From Bacteroidales bacterium (GTDB taxonomy: Bacteria > Bacteroidota > Bacteroidia > Bacteroidales > Muribaculaceae): a stretch of DNA of 40,122 bases. The stretch lies in the NCBI GenBank assembly GCA_004552485.1, contig SFOH01000030.1, positions 1-40,122 on the forward strand. Reading direction: 5' to 3'. The translations under genes and the position numbers were made by a program. Shown here piece by piece: positions 7,716-17,200 of the stretch. Every line of letters begins with the position of its first letter. Position 1 is the first letter of the stretch. Under the pieces are notes generated by a model. That model saw only the letters and a program-made list of their open reading frames with translations, did not search any database and had not been told where the DNA came from.

Positions 7716-7761
7716 GCGGACAGACCCCCATTGGACGGCGCCTGTCCGCTTTCCTCCTTTT
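7716..7761 (+). terminator. Terminator after slyD-like gene
   Basis: GCGGACAG (7716-7723) pairs perfectly with CTGTCCGC (7742-7749), followed by TTTCCTCCTTTT. It lies only about 17 bases before the next start codon, so it may also act as an attenuator for the lipoprotein gene. Confidence 0.7.
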
Positions 7762-7777
7762 AAAATAACACACGATT

Positions 7778-8044
7778 ATGAAAAAGATTATGTTTTTCGC
7801 TGCCGCCGTGGCAGCCATGAGCCTTGCCGCCTGCGGCAACGGCTCCGACAAGAATGCTGCTGAAGACTCGACCCTGGTGGACGACACCATCGTCGAAGTC
7901 GAGGAAATCGCCGCCGAGATTGTTCCCGGCGACAGCGCCGACACAGTCACCGAGGTTGACATGCAGGTCGCCGACACCATCACCGCCGCCCCCGACGATG
8001 CCGCCAAGGGCGTTGAGAAAGCCGCCGAGGTCCTCGGCCGCTGA
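7778..8044 (+). CDS. Small acidic lipoprotein, paralogue 1 of 3
   Basis: An 88-residue protein with a lipoprotein signal: MKKIMFFAAAVAAMSLAAC, with the lipidated cysteine at residue 19 in a LAAC box. The mature part is short, acidic and low in complexity (D, E, A, T, V), with no domain I recognise. The signal peptide is almost the same as in the genes at 8252 and 9028, including cysteine position 19 and the following GN, so the three are paralogues that diverged in the mature part. Likely exported and anchored in a membrane facing the periplasm or the surface. No promoter of its own is obvious; it may depend on read-through from the slyD-like gene. Function unknown. Confidence 0.75.
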   Translation: MKKIMFFAAAVAAMSLAACGNGSDKNAAEDSTLVDDTIVEVEEIAAEIVPGDSADTVTEVDMQVADTITAAPDDAAKGVEKAAEVLGR

Positions 8045-8170
8045 GCCATTCGCTATTCCTCTCCCCGCTTTTCGCCCGACTCCATGCCCCTGCGCACGGA
8101 GCCGGGCACGAAATGCGTTGTGACCGTGAATTTTCATGCAAACAGTGAGTGATTGTTCGGGTTTTTTACT

Positions 8171-8179
8171 TATCTTTGC
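8171..8179 (+). promoter_or_regulatory. -7 box of the second lipoprotein gene
   Basis: TATCTTTGC is a full match to the Bacteroidetes -7 consensus. I see no clear TTTG at the expected distance. The leader would be about 65 bases. Confidence 0.55.
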
Positions 8180-8251
8180 GGTGTGGACAGTGCCATGCCT
8201 GCGCTGACCCTGAACCGACTTAGTAACTCAAACCCTTAAAAATAGAAAAGT

Positions 8252-8701
8252 ATGAAAAAGATTATGCTCTTTGCCGCTGCTCTGGCAGCCGTTTCTCTCG
8301 TGTCTTGCGGCAACAAGGACAAAGCCGCCGACGAAAACGCTGACGCAACCGAAGATACCATCGTCGAAGAGACCGTCGTCGACGAAGTCGATGCCGAGGC
8401 CATGCCCGGTGACCCCATGGACGTTGTAGAGGCCGCCGCTGCCGGCGACCTTGACGAAGTTCTCGAGGCCGATGACGAAGGTGAGACCAAGGAGGATAAA
8501 CTCCAGAAAGCCGCCAAGCGCGCCTCCGAGCTCGTTGACCGGGTGAAAGAGTCAGACACCTATAAAGAAGGCAAGAATGCCTACAAAGAAGGCAAGGCAA
8601 AAGCCAAAGAAGCCTACAAAGAGGGTAAAGAGAAAGCCAAAGAGGCCCTCAAAGAAGGCTCAAGCAAGCTCAAAACCCTCCTGAACGAGGACGACGAATA
8701 A
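8252..8701 (+). CDS. Small lipoprotein with lysine/glutamate helical repeats, paralogue 2 of 3
   Basis: A 149-residue protein. Lipoprotein signal MKKIMLFAAALAAVSLVSC with cysteine 19. Residues 20-80 are very acidic. From about residue 83 the chain becomes charged and helix-prone, with repeats YKEGKNA (104-110), YKEGKAKAKEA (111-121), YKEGKEKAKEA (122-132) and LKEGSSKLK (133-141). The 11-residue period and the K/E/A composition resemble LEA-type or YtxH-like amphipathic helices; this is a resemblance, not an assignment. It may lie along a membrane surface or peptidoglycan. It has its own -7 box at 8171 and a terminator at 8737. Function unknown. Confidence 0.75.
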   Translation: MKKIMLFAAALAAVSLVSCGNKDKAADENADATEDTIVEETVVDEVDAEAMPGDPMDVVEAAAAGDLDEVLEADDEGETKEDKLQKAAKRASELVDRVKESDTYKEGKNAYKEGKAKAKEAYKEGKEKAKEALKEGSSKLKTLLNEDDE

Positions 8702-8736
8702 AAACCGACGGCCTCCCCGCCGTATTTCCCCATACC

Positions 8737-8782
8737 GCACCCCCTCCCCGGCCTGCCATAAGGCCGGGGAACGGTGCTCTTT
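8737..8782 (+). terminator. Terminator after second lipoprotein gene
   Basis: CCCCGGCCT (8746-8754) pairs with AGGCCGGGG (8761-8769), flanked by GCACC (8737-8741) and GGTGC (8773-8777), then TCTTT. A 12-base palindrome GGCGCATGCGCC follows at 8794-8805 and may form a second structure. Confidence 0.65.
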
Positions 8783-8907
8783 GCGGCCTGCCGGGCGCAT
8801 GCGCCGGGGTGGGGGACGGGCTGAACGAACTCCGCGACGCCCTCCCGCGAGTGCGGAGACTCTCAAAAGCTAAAAAGGTTTAAAAGCGAGAAAAATTTTC
8901 TGATAAA

Positions 8908-8940
8908 TTTGCGGGGATAAAAAAATATTATTAATTTTGC
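8908..8940 (+). promoter_or_regulatory. Strong consensus promoter of the third lipoprotein gene
   Basis: TTTG at 8908-8911 and TAATTTTGC at 8932-8940 with a 20-base gap are a full match to the Bacteroidetes consensus. The -33 box is itself part of another full -7 match, TAAATTTGC (8904-8912), so two overlapping start sites are possible. Confidence 0.75.
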
Positions 8941-9027
8941 CGCTGATTTTACGGGGCATCATTAATACAACGATTCCCGGTCCAATCAGAGACAATTCAT
9001 ATATAACTATTTAAATAAAAAAAGACA

Positions 9028-9243
9028 ATGAAAAAGATCATGTTCTTCGCTGTTGCTCTCGCAGCAGTATCTCTCGCATCTTGCGGTAACGGCAACAAAG
9101 AGGCCAACGCTGACACAACATCTGTAGTTGAAGATACTGAAGTAGCTGTAGTTGAGACTCCCACTGACACTGTAGTTGCTGCTACCGACAGCGTAGCTGC
9201 TGCTCCCGCTGCTGAGGCTGCTCCCGCTGACTCTGCAAAATAA
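9028..9243 (+). CDS. Small lipoprotein, paralogue 3 of 3, probably highly expressed
   Basis: A 71-residue protein with signal MKKIMFFAVALAAVSLASC and cysteine 19. The mature 52 residues are made of V, A, T, D, E, P and S only, apart from the first few, with TDTVVAATDSVAAAPAAEAA near the end and a terminal lysine. Codon choice differs from neighbours: many GCT, GTA, ACT and TCT codons where adjacent genes prefer C-ending ones. This, together with the near-perfect promoter at 8908-8940 and a clean terminator at 9271-9300, suggests strong expression as a single-gene transcript. It could be an abundant envelope lipoprotein, in the way Lpp is in enterobacteria, but there is no sequence similarity to Lpp and the role is unknown. 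Confidence 0.75.
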   Translation: MKKIMFFAVALAAVSLASCGNGNKEANADTTSVVEDTEVAVVETPTDTVVAATDSVAAAPAAEAAPADSAK

Positions 9244-9270
9244 GCGACAACGAACAAAAGCAAAAGAAAA

Positions 9271-9300
9271 GCCGCCGGGCCAAGCCCGCGCGGCTTTTTT
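9271..9300 (+). terminator. Terminator after third lipoprotein gene
   Basis: GCCGC-CGGGC (9271-9280), loop CAA, GCCCG-C-GCGGC (9284-9294) with one bulge, then six T. A textbook intrinsic terminator. Confidence 0.85.
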
Positions 9301-9547
9301 GCACTCTCTACCGCCCATTCCTCAACCTTTATTAACATAAAAAGTGTGCAACGCACCCGCCGCCGAATAGCGCCGCGGTTTGCCCCGGCGGAGGCAAAAG
9401 TTGGGGGTCGGGGAGGGGGTCGGAAGAAAAAAAGAGGCGGAGAGGATGGTTGTTTGTTGGAAATTTCATATATTTGTGGTTGATTGGAAAATGTGGCTCT
9501 TGCGGGCATGAAAAAATGCGCGGCAGCCCCCTTCCCGAATCGTGCAT

Positions 9548-9628
9548 CGGCATGACCCGAACGGCATAATCGTTCGACGGCATGGCCGGCACGGCATGGA
9601 CCGTGCATCGGCATCGCCGGCACGGCAT
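9548..9628. repeat. Tandem repeat of about 30 bases built on CGGCAT
   Basis: Three units begin at 9548, 9578 and 9609. Each has CGGCAT, seven or eight bases, then a second CGGCAT (9562, 9592, 9623). The second and third units share GCCGGCACGGCATG (9585-9598 and 9616-9629), and CGTGCATCGGCAT occurs at 9541-9553 and 9602-9614. It lies in the presumed rel leader. Confidence 0.7.
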
Positions 9629-9722
9629 GATGATGTGCGGCCGCGGGCCGCGCGGGACGGGCTTCGGCGGCATTTTTGCGAGCGCGCACACGAGGGCCAC
9701 GGAATGTTTACTGATTAACGCC

Positions 9723-12023
9723 ATGCAGACAGACCCCACTGTTACCCCTGAAGAAGACCGTGCCATTGAGGCGGCGTTCCGCGACGTGCTCAACGGCTAT
9801 CTGGCCAGCAACCACCGCAAAAAGGTGGAGATAATCGAGCGTGCCTACAAGTTTGCCCAGGAGGCCCACGCCGGCGTGCGGCGTCGCTCGGGCGAGCCTT
9901 ATATCCTGCATCCTATCGCGGTCGCGAAGATTGCCCAGCAGGAGATAGGCCTGGGCTCGACGTCGATTTGCGCGGCCCTGCTCCACGATGTGGTGGAGGA
10001 CACGGACTACACGGTCGAGGACATCGAGCGCAACTTCGGGCCGAAGATTGCCCAGCTCGTGGAGGGTCTCACCAAAATCAGCGGCGGCATCTTCGGCGAC
10101 AAGGCGTCGGCGCAGGCCGAGAACTTCCGCAAGCTGCTGCTGACCATGAGCGAGGACATCCGCGTGGTGCTCATCAAGATGGCCGACCGTCTCCACAACA
10201 TGCGCACGCTGGGGAGCATGGCCCCCAACAAACAGTACAAGATTGCGGGCGAGACGCTCTATATCTACGCTCCGCTGGCCCACCGCCTCGGCCTCTTCGC
10301 CATCAAGACGGAGCTCGAGGACCTCAGCTTCAAGTATGAGCACCCGCGCGCCTGGGCCGACATCAAGGAGAAAATCAAGGAGACGGAGGCCAAGCGCCAG
10401 GCCGTCTACACCGACTTCTCGGCGCCCATCCGCGCAAAGCTCGACACCATGGGGCTGCACTATGAGAGCAAGGCGCGGCTGAAGTCGTGCTATTCGATCT
10501 GGCGCAAGATGGAGGCCAAGCACATCCCCTTTGAGGAGGTCTACGACCTCTACGCCGTCCGCATCGTCTTCGACTGCGACGACCCGGCCCGCGAGAAGCA
10601 GATTTGCTGGAATATCTACGCGGCCATCACCGACCTCTACCGCCTCCACCCCGAGCGCACGCGCGACTGGATCTCCGTGCCCAAAGCCAACGGATATCAG
10701 GCTCTGCACCTGACGGTTATGGGTCCGGACGGCAACTGGATCGAGGTGCAGATTCGCTCGCGCCGCATGGACGAGATTGCCGAGAAAGGCTTCGCCGCCC
10801 ATTGGAAATACAAGATTGGCGAGGGCGAGGAGGAGAGCGAGCTGAACGTGTGGCTGCGCACCATCAAGGACATTCTGGAGAACCCCGAGCCCAGTGCCAT
10901 CGACTTCCTCGATACGCTGAAACTCAACCTGTTCGCCTCCGAAATCGTGGTGTTCACGCCGCGCGGCGAGCTCATCACGCTTCCGGCTGAGAGCACCGTC
11001 CTCGACATGGCCTTCACGCTCCACACCGAGCTGGGCCTGCACTGCATTGCCGGCAAGGTGAACCACAAGCTTGTGCCTCTGAACCAGCAACTGCGTTCGG
11101 GCGACCAGGTGGAGGTGCTGACCTCCAACACCCAGAAGCCGCAGGCCGAGTGGATGGACTTCCTGAAGACCGCCAAGGCCAAGAGCCGCCTGCGCGCCGC
11201 CCTGCGCCGCGAGCGCCAGCCCGTCATCGCGCGCGGCCAGGAGCTTATCGCCCAGTATCTTAAGAAAAACCGCCTGCCCGCGTCGTCCACCACCAATCAG
11301 CGCCTGCTGGAGCGCACCGGCATGGGCAGCTACGAGGACCTGCGCTACGCCGTCGGCGCCGGCACCGTCACTCTCGACGACGACTGGGCCGAGACAATCC
11401 GCATGGGCGTCATCCCCGGCGAGAAGAGCATCCTGCGCAGCATCCTGCGCAACACCATCAAGGTGGCCACGCTCGGCATGGCCGGCAAAAACACTGAGAA
11501 TGAGGCGTCTGCCGAGAAGAAGGCCGAGGACGCCGACGGCGACGAGGCCTCCCGCGAGCGCCCCAAGGTGAACACCAAGGAGGTGTACACGCTCAAATAC
11601 GAGGACGGCCATCCCAACTTCAAGATTGCCGACTGCTGCTGCCCCATCCCCGGCGACGAGGTGCTGGGCTTCGTGGACGACAACAACGAGGTGGTGGTCC
11701 ACGCCATGGCCTGTCCGCGCGCGCTGGTGCTCAAGGCCGGCTATGGGCCGCGCATCGTGCAGACGCGCTGGGCTGTCTCGGCCGGCAAATTCCTGGCGCA
11801 CGTGCGCGTCGAAGGCCTCGACCGCCACGGCATCCTCCAGGAAATCATCGCCGTGGTATCGACGCAGATGGACATCGACCTGCGCCGCCTCGACATCGAG
11901 GCCACCGGCGAGGTCTTCCACTCCGACATGTGGGTGCGCGTCGAGGACGTCGCCATCGTCAACGACCTGTGCTCGAAACTGCTCACCGTCGACGGCGTCG
12001 AACGCGCCGCCCGTATCCAATAA
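9723..12023 (+). CDS. rel: Bifunctional (p)ppGpp synthetase/hydrolase, RelA/SpoT family
   Basis: Makes and degrades the alarmone (p)ppGpp in the cytoplasm. The protein has 766 residues from the ATG at 9723 (MQTDPTVTPEEDRAIEAAFR). The hydrolase HD domain is intact, with H63 in ILHP and H88, D89, E92, D93 in HDVVED. The synthetase domain follows: LKSCYSIWRKM, DLYAVRIVF, DWISVPKANGYQALH and EVQIRSRRMDEIAEKGFAAHW. Then a TGS domain (ELITLPAESTVLDMAFTLHTELG), a helical part, a zinc-finger-like CCCP motif with a later H and C, and a C-terminal ACT domain. Both activities are predicted. An upstream in-frame ATG at 9582 is rejected because it adds 47 residues unlike the family. The gene leads into the 7TM-HD gene 45 bases downstream, so one transcript is likely. 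Confidence 0.96.
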   Translation: MQTDPTVTPEEDRAIEAAFRDVLNGYLASNHRKKVEIIERAYKFAQEAHAGVRRRSGEPYILHPIAVAKIAQQEIGLGSTSICAALLHDVVEDTDYTVEDIERNFGPKIAQLVEGLTKISGGIFGDKASAQAENFRKLLLTMSEDIRVVLIKMADRLHNMRTLGSMAPNKQYKIAGETLYIYAPLAHRLGLFAIKTELEDLSFKYEHPRAWADIKEKIKETEAKRQAVYTDFSAPIRAKLDTMGLHYESKARLKSCYSIWRKMEAKHIPFEEVYDLYAVRIVFDCDDPAREKQICWNIYAAITDLYRLHPERTRDWISVPKANGYQALHLTVMGPDGNWIEVQIRSRRMDEIAEKGFAAHWKYKIGEGEEESELNVWLRTIKDILENPEPSAIDFLDTLKLNLFASEIVVFTPRGELITLPAESTVLDMAFTLHTELGLHCIAGKVNHKLVPLNQQLRSGDQVEVLTSNTQKPQAEWMDFLKTAKAKSRLRAALRRERQPVIARGQELIAQYLKKNRLPASSTTNQRLLERTGMGSYEDLRYAVGAGTVTLDDDWAETIRMGVIPGEKSILRSILRNTIKVATLGMAGKNTENEASAEKKAEDADGDEASRERPKVNTKEVYTLKYEDGHPNFKIADCCCPIPGDEVLGFVDDNNEVVVHAMACPRALVLKAGYGPRIVQTRWAVSAGKFLAHVRVEGLDRHGILQEIIAVVSTQMDIDLRRLDIEATGEVFHSDMWVRVEDVAIVNDLCSKLLTVDGVERAARIQ

Positions 12024-12068
12024 CTTCCCCGCCCGTAAAACACTTCCGAAGAGATAAAACCCCAAAGG

Positions 12069-14178
12069 ATGAAAACCAAGAGAAACAACATACTCCAGCG
12101 CCTGCTCCTTGCCCTCGGCATGCTGGTCGTCATCGTCTATTTCTTCCCGCACCCGTCGGTGAGCCACTACAAGTATGAGGTCGACCGGCCGTGGAACTAT
12201 GCCAAACTCATAGCGCCGTTCGACATCCCCGTTCACCCCGACTCGGCCACGCTGACGGCGGGCATCGACAGTCTGGACAAGGCGTTTGTGCCGGTCTACA
12301 AAAAGCGCGAGGTGAGCGTCGACTCGACCATGCGCATCATCCGTGCGCGCATGACCGCGGCCGAGCAAATCGGCGGCGAGAACACCACGGGCCTCGCCGA
12401 CTTCGTGGAACGCTATCTCAGCAGCTTCGACAGCCGCACGCAGGCCGTGCTGACGCGCGCCTATGAGGCCGGCGTCATGCAGGACACGCTGCCCGTGCCC
12501 TTCGACCGTTTCTCACGCTCGCGCGCCCGCATCATGGAGGGCCGCGTGCTCCGCGAGGTGCCCACACGCAACTTCTACACCGTCGGCGAGCTCTGCGACG
12601 AAATCGACTCCATCGCCGGCGCCTGCAACTGCCGCCGCCAGCTGCGCAACGTCCACCTCCGCGAGCTGCTCCTGCCCAACATCGTCTGCAATCTGACGGA
12701 GACCAAACGCCTCTACGCCAACGATAAAGCCCTAATAACCATCGACCGCGGCGTCATCCAGCGCGGCCAGACCATCATCGACAAGGGCGCCATCGTCACC
12801 CCGCAGGACTACACCAACCTGCGCACCTACGAGACCCTCCTGGCCGGACAGAGCGGCGCCAGCGACCGCTCCGACATGCTCATGTTCCTGGGACAGGTGC
12901 TCTACGTGGCGCTCATGATCGTCTTCTTCATGCTCTACCTGCGCTTCCTCGAGCCCGCGCTGTGGAAGAATCTGCGCTCGTTCGTGTTCCTGGTTTCGAT
13001 GATGACGCTGACGTTCCTGGTCAGCGACCTGGCCGAATATGCCATCCACGGCGGCCTCTACGTGGTGCCGATCGTGATCACGCCCGTGCTGGCGCTCGTG
13101 TTCTTCAACGCCCGCGTGGCGCTGATGGCGGGTGTCACGCAGACCATGCTCTGCGCCGGCCTGGCCGTCACCAATCCCCTGGAATTCATACTCATACAGC
13201 TCTCCGGCACCTGCGCCGTCATCTTCTCGCTCCACGACATCACGCGCCGCTCCCAGATTCTGCGCGCCTCGCTCTATGCCGGCATCGGATACATCGCCGC
13301 ATACCTGGCCGTCCAGCTGATGATGAACGGCAGCTTCGACGACTTTGACTGGCGCAAGGTTGGCGTCCTGGCCGTCAACGCCCTGCTCACCTCGCTGACC
13401 TACGTGCTCATGCTCGTCGCCGAACGCGTCTTCGGCTTTGTATCGAACGTGACGCTCGTCGAGCTCGCCGACAGCAATTCGCCCGTCCTGCGCCAGCTCT
13501 CCGACGAGTGCCCCGGCACCTTCCAGCACTCCATGGCCGTCGCCACCCTCGCCTCCGACGCCGCCACGAAAATCGGCGCCAACAGCCTGCTCGTGCGTGC
13601 CGGCGCCATGTACCACGACATCGGCAAGATGACCAACCCCATCTTCTTCACCGAGAACCAGCACGGCGTCAACCCCCACGACGGCCTCACGCCCCAGCGC
13701 AGCGCCGAAATCATCGTCAGCCACGTTCCCGAGGGTCTGAAACGCGCCGAGAAAGCCGGCCTGCCCGGCGTGATACGCAGCTTCATCTCCGAGATATTTC
13801 TACATCACCGCCTGCCGCCAGGCCGGCGACGAGGCCGCCGTCGACCCGCGCCCGTTCACGTATCCCGGCCCCAATCCGCGCACGCGCGAGACCTCGCTGC
13901 TCATGATGGCCGACTCCGTCGAGGCCGCCTCACGTTCGCTCAAGGACAACACCCCGGCCGCCATCACCGAGCTGGTCAACCGCATCATCGACGGCCAGAT
14001 CGCCGAAGGCCTGCACAACGATTCACCCATCTCGTTCCGCGACGTGCAGACCATCAAAAAGGCCTTCATCAAGCGCATCATGACCATGAACCACACGCGC
14101 ATCAGCTATCCCGACGAGCTGAAATCCACACCCGCCTCCGGGACTCCCGTGCCCGCTCCCGCGCCCGAAAAGCAATAA
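12069..14178 (+). pseudogene. 7TM-HD (PgpH-type) cyclic-di-AMP phosphodiesterase, frame broken by an internal deletion
   Basis: The intact family has an N-terminal membrane segment, an extracytoplasmic 7TMR-HDED domain, seven membrane segments and a cytoplasmic HD domain that hydrolyses c-di-AMP. Here the first frame gives these in order: membrane segment about 10-26, outer domain 40-265, membrane segments 270-460, HD domain from 480 with H487 (FQHS), H516-D517 (HDIGK) and H552. At about 13790 the frame breaks. After SFIS the expected THHG segment is missing, and the text resumes in the next frame as RYFYIT, then FTYPGPNP, MMADSVEAASRSL and HTRISYP, ending at 14178. By comparison with the family about 23 bases are absent. 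The lost HH pair are metal ligands, so neither fragment should be active. It could be a true pseudogene or an assembly error. The unbroken upstream frame runs on to 14207 but is nonsense after 13790. Confidence 0.85.
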
Positions 14179-14206
14179 CCGCGCCGTTTTCACGTTATAA
14201 TAAGTA

Positions 14207-17200
14207 ATGAACGTACGCCTGAAGAACATAACCCTGTGGTCGGCTTTGACGCTGGCCGTGTGCTGCCTGTGCGCCTGCAACGCGCGCAAGAAGAACACGG
14301 CCCTGGCGCGCCAGTACACGGCGTTCATCACCCGCTACAACATCCACTACAACGGCGACAAGCACTACGTGGAGACCCTCCACGACATGGAGACCAACTA
14401 CGAAGACGACTACACCCAGCTCGTCTACGCCCACCCGGCCGAGGCCCGCGCCAACACCAAAGCGCCCCAGCCCCAGGGCGACTTCACACGCTCCATCGAG
14501 AAGGCCCAGAAGGCCATCCAACTGCGCTCCATCACCAAGAAACCCGCCCGCAAACGCGGCCGCGGCTCCGACCCCGAGTACAAAGCCTGGCTCAAACGCG
14601 ACGAGTACAACCCCTTCCTCCACAACGACTGGCTCATGATGGGCCGCTCGCAGTATATGAACGGCGACTTCCTCGGCGCCGCGTCCACCTTCTTCTACAC
14701 CTCGCGCCACTTCTCCTGGCTGCCCAACACCGTCGTCGAGGCAAAGCTGTGGCAGGCACGCTCCTACCTGGCCATGGACTGGCTCTTCGAGGCCGAGACC
14801 ATCATCACCCGCATCAAGCCCGACGAGGTCACCACCAAGACCAACCGCCTCCTCTACAACCTCGACTTCGCCGAACTGCGCATCAAGGAGAAAGACTATG
14901 CCGCCGCCGCGCCCTACCTCGAAGAGGCCATCAAACTCAGCTCCGGAGCCCAGCGCACGCGCCTCCAGTTCCTCTGCGGCCAAATCTACGAGCGCGCCGG
15001 CGACAATGCCCGCGCCTACGCCATGTTCGGCAAGGCAGCCGGCTCAAACTCAGCCTCTTACCGCACCAAGTTCAACGCCCGCATCCGCCAGAGCGAAGTC
15101 TTCTCCGGCTCCGACATCAAGAAAGAAGTCGGCGCCCTGCGACGCATGACCCGCTATGACCGCAACAAAGAGTACCTCGACCAGATCTACTACGCCATCG
15201 GCAACCTCTACCTCACCCGCCACGACACCGTCAACGCCATCCGCAACTACGAGACCGCCGTCGAGAAAAGTACCCGCGGCGGCATCGACAAAGCCCTGGC
15301 ACAGATACGCTTAGGCGGCCTCTACTACGACCGCCGCGAGTACGAGCTCGCCCAGCCGTGCTACTCGCAGGGCGTCCCCGCACTTCCCGAGAACTACCCC
15401 AACATCGACGTCCTCAAACGCCGCTCCGACGTCCTCGACGAACTCGCCGTCTACTCCCAGAACGTCAACCTCCAGGACTCGCTCCTCCGCCTCGCCGACA
15501 TGGACTCGCTGCGCCGTGCCGAAGTCATCAACGGCGTCATCCGCGAGCTCGTCCGCCAGGAGAAAGAAGCCGAAGAAGAAGCGCGCCGCCAGGAGTACGA
15601 AGCCAACAAATCGGCCAACGAGGCACAGATGAACACCAACAACAAGGCCCCCCAGCAGTTCTCCATCAACAACGACGACTCCTGGTACTTCTACAACACC
15701 GCCGCCCGCACCGCCGGCAAGCAGGAGTTCCAGCGCAAGTGGGGCAACCGCAAGCAGGAAGACAACTGGCGCCGCCGCAACAAAGCCTCCTTCTCCCTCA
15801 CCGACATCGGCGCCGCCACCGACTCCGACACCGACCAGGCCCCCGCCGACTCCACCTCCGCCGAAGAACCCCGCGAAGAGACCGCCGACGAAATGGCCGC
15901 CGCCCAGCGTGCCGAAGACCCCCACTACCCCGAGTATTACATGGCCCAGATACCCTTCTCCGACGACCAGAAGCAGAACGCCCGCGACATCATCCAGGAA
16001 GGCCTCTACAACATGGGCGTCATCCTCAAGGACAAGATGGAAGACTTTCCCGCCGCCGAGACCTCCTTCGACCGCCTCCTCACCGAGTTCCCCGACAACA
16101 TCTACCGCCTCGACACCTACTACAACCTCTACCTCATGAACATGCGCCGCAACGACACCGCGCGCGCCGAGCACTACCGCCAGCTCATCCTCACCGACTT
16201 CCCCGACTCCAAGTATGCCCTCGCCCTCCAAAACCCCAACTACATACAGAGCCTGCGCGACATGGAGACCCAACAGCAGACCCTCTACGACCGCGCCTAC
16301 CAGGCCTACATGGACAACGACAACGCCCAAGTGCACGCCATCTACGACGACGTCGCCCACCGCTTCCCCATGAGCCGCCTCATGCCCAAGTTCATGTTCC
16401 TCCAGGCCCTCGCCTACGTCACCGACCGCAAGCCCGACGAGTTCAAGCAGACCCTCAAAACCCTGCTCGAACGCTACCCCGACACCGACCTCACACCCAC
16501 CGTATCCTCCTGGCTCAAAGGCCTCAACGACGGCCGCAAGCTCCAAAGCACCGCCACCAACGCCAACATGCGCTCCATGATTTGGAACGTGTCGCTCGGC
16601 AGCGACTCCACCCACGCCGCCGCCGACTCCATCGCCTTCACCCTCAACCCCCAGGACCGACAGCTCCTCGTCTTCGTCTTCCCCACCGACCGCGTCAGCA
16701 CCAATCAGCTCCTCTACGACATCGCCCGCCACAACTTCCGCTCCTTCGTCGTCAAAGACTTCGACCTCGAGCCCATGAACTACGGCCGCCTCGGCATGAT
16801 AGCTGTCAAAGACTTCGCTGACCTCAAAGAACTCAACCACTACCGCCGCGTCATGGCCGAGTCGCCCGATTTCAAACTCCCCGCCGGCGTGCGCCCCGTC
16901 GTCATCTCCGTCCCCAACTTCGACGCCCTCCTCCACAGCGGCGGCACCCTCGAAGACTACTTCCGCTTCCTCGAAGAACAGAATTATAAGGATGCCCAGG
17001 CCGACATCCTCCCCTACACCGAACTCGAAACCCTTGACGACGCCACCGAGGCCGACTCCCTCCGCCGGACCGAGCCCACGCCCGCTAAGACCGTGCCGGA
17101 GCCCGGGGCTCCGGAAACCGCTCCCGCTCCCGCCGCGCCGGAGGTGGCCCCCGCGCCCGCGTCCGCACAGACCGTGCCGGAGCCTGCGGCTCCGGAAACC

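Larger units (their letters stand above)
8702..9027. other. 326-base intergenic region between lipoprotein genes 2 and 3
   Basis: Holds the terminator of the second lipoprotein gene, the palindrome at 8794-8805, an A+T-rich stretch from about 8865 and the promoter of the third lipoprotein gene. No open frame worth calling. Confidence 0.6.
9244..9722. other. 479-base region upstream of rel
   Basis: Contains the terminator of the third lipoprotein gene, a candidate -7 box TATATTTG at 9469-9476 (no -33 box at the ideal distance), and a tandem CGGCAT repeat at 9548-9628. An open frame runs in from 9582 in phase with rel, but it crosses the repeat and its text does not look like protein, so I treat it as untranslated leader of about 240 bases. 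Confidence 0.5.

Noticed and set aside
9541..9629. CRISPR array
   Set aside because: The units are about 30 bases with no unique spacers of constant length, and no cas gene is near.
9582..9722. Longer start for rel at 9582
   Set aside because: It adds 47 residues unlike the family and translates the CGGCAT repeat array.
9708..12368. A minus-strand open frame of 886 codons opposite rel
   Set aside because: The plus strand encodes a full-length Rel protein with all motifs. The antisense text is rich in H, V, D and L with no domain pattern, as expected from G+C-rich codons read backwards.
13790..14207. Continuation of the 7TM-HD frame with LHHRLPPG, which seems to keep an HH motif
   Set aside because: These residues are an out-of-frame reading of the RYFYIT segment. 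The true family text continues in the next frame, so the HH is a coincidence.
15311..16936. Long open frames opposite and alongside porW (541 codons minus, 487 codons plus)
   Set aside because: Both are products of the C-ending codon bias of porW. Their text is low-complexity (Val/Gly/Glu or Arg/Pro/His) and they lack start context.
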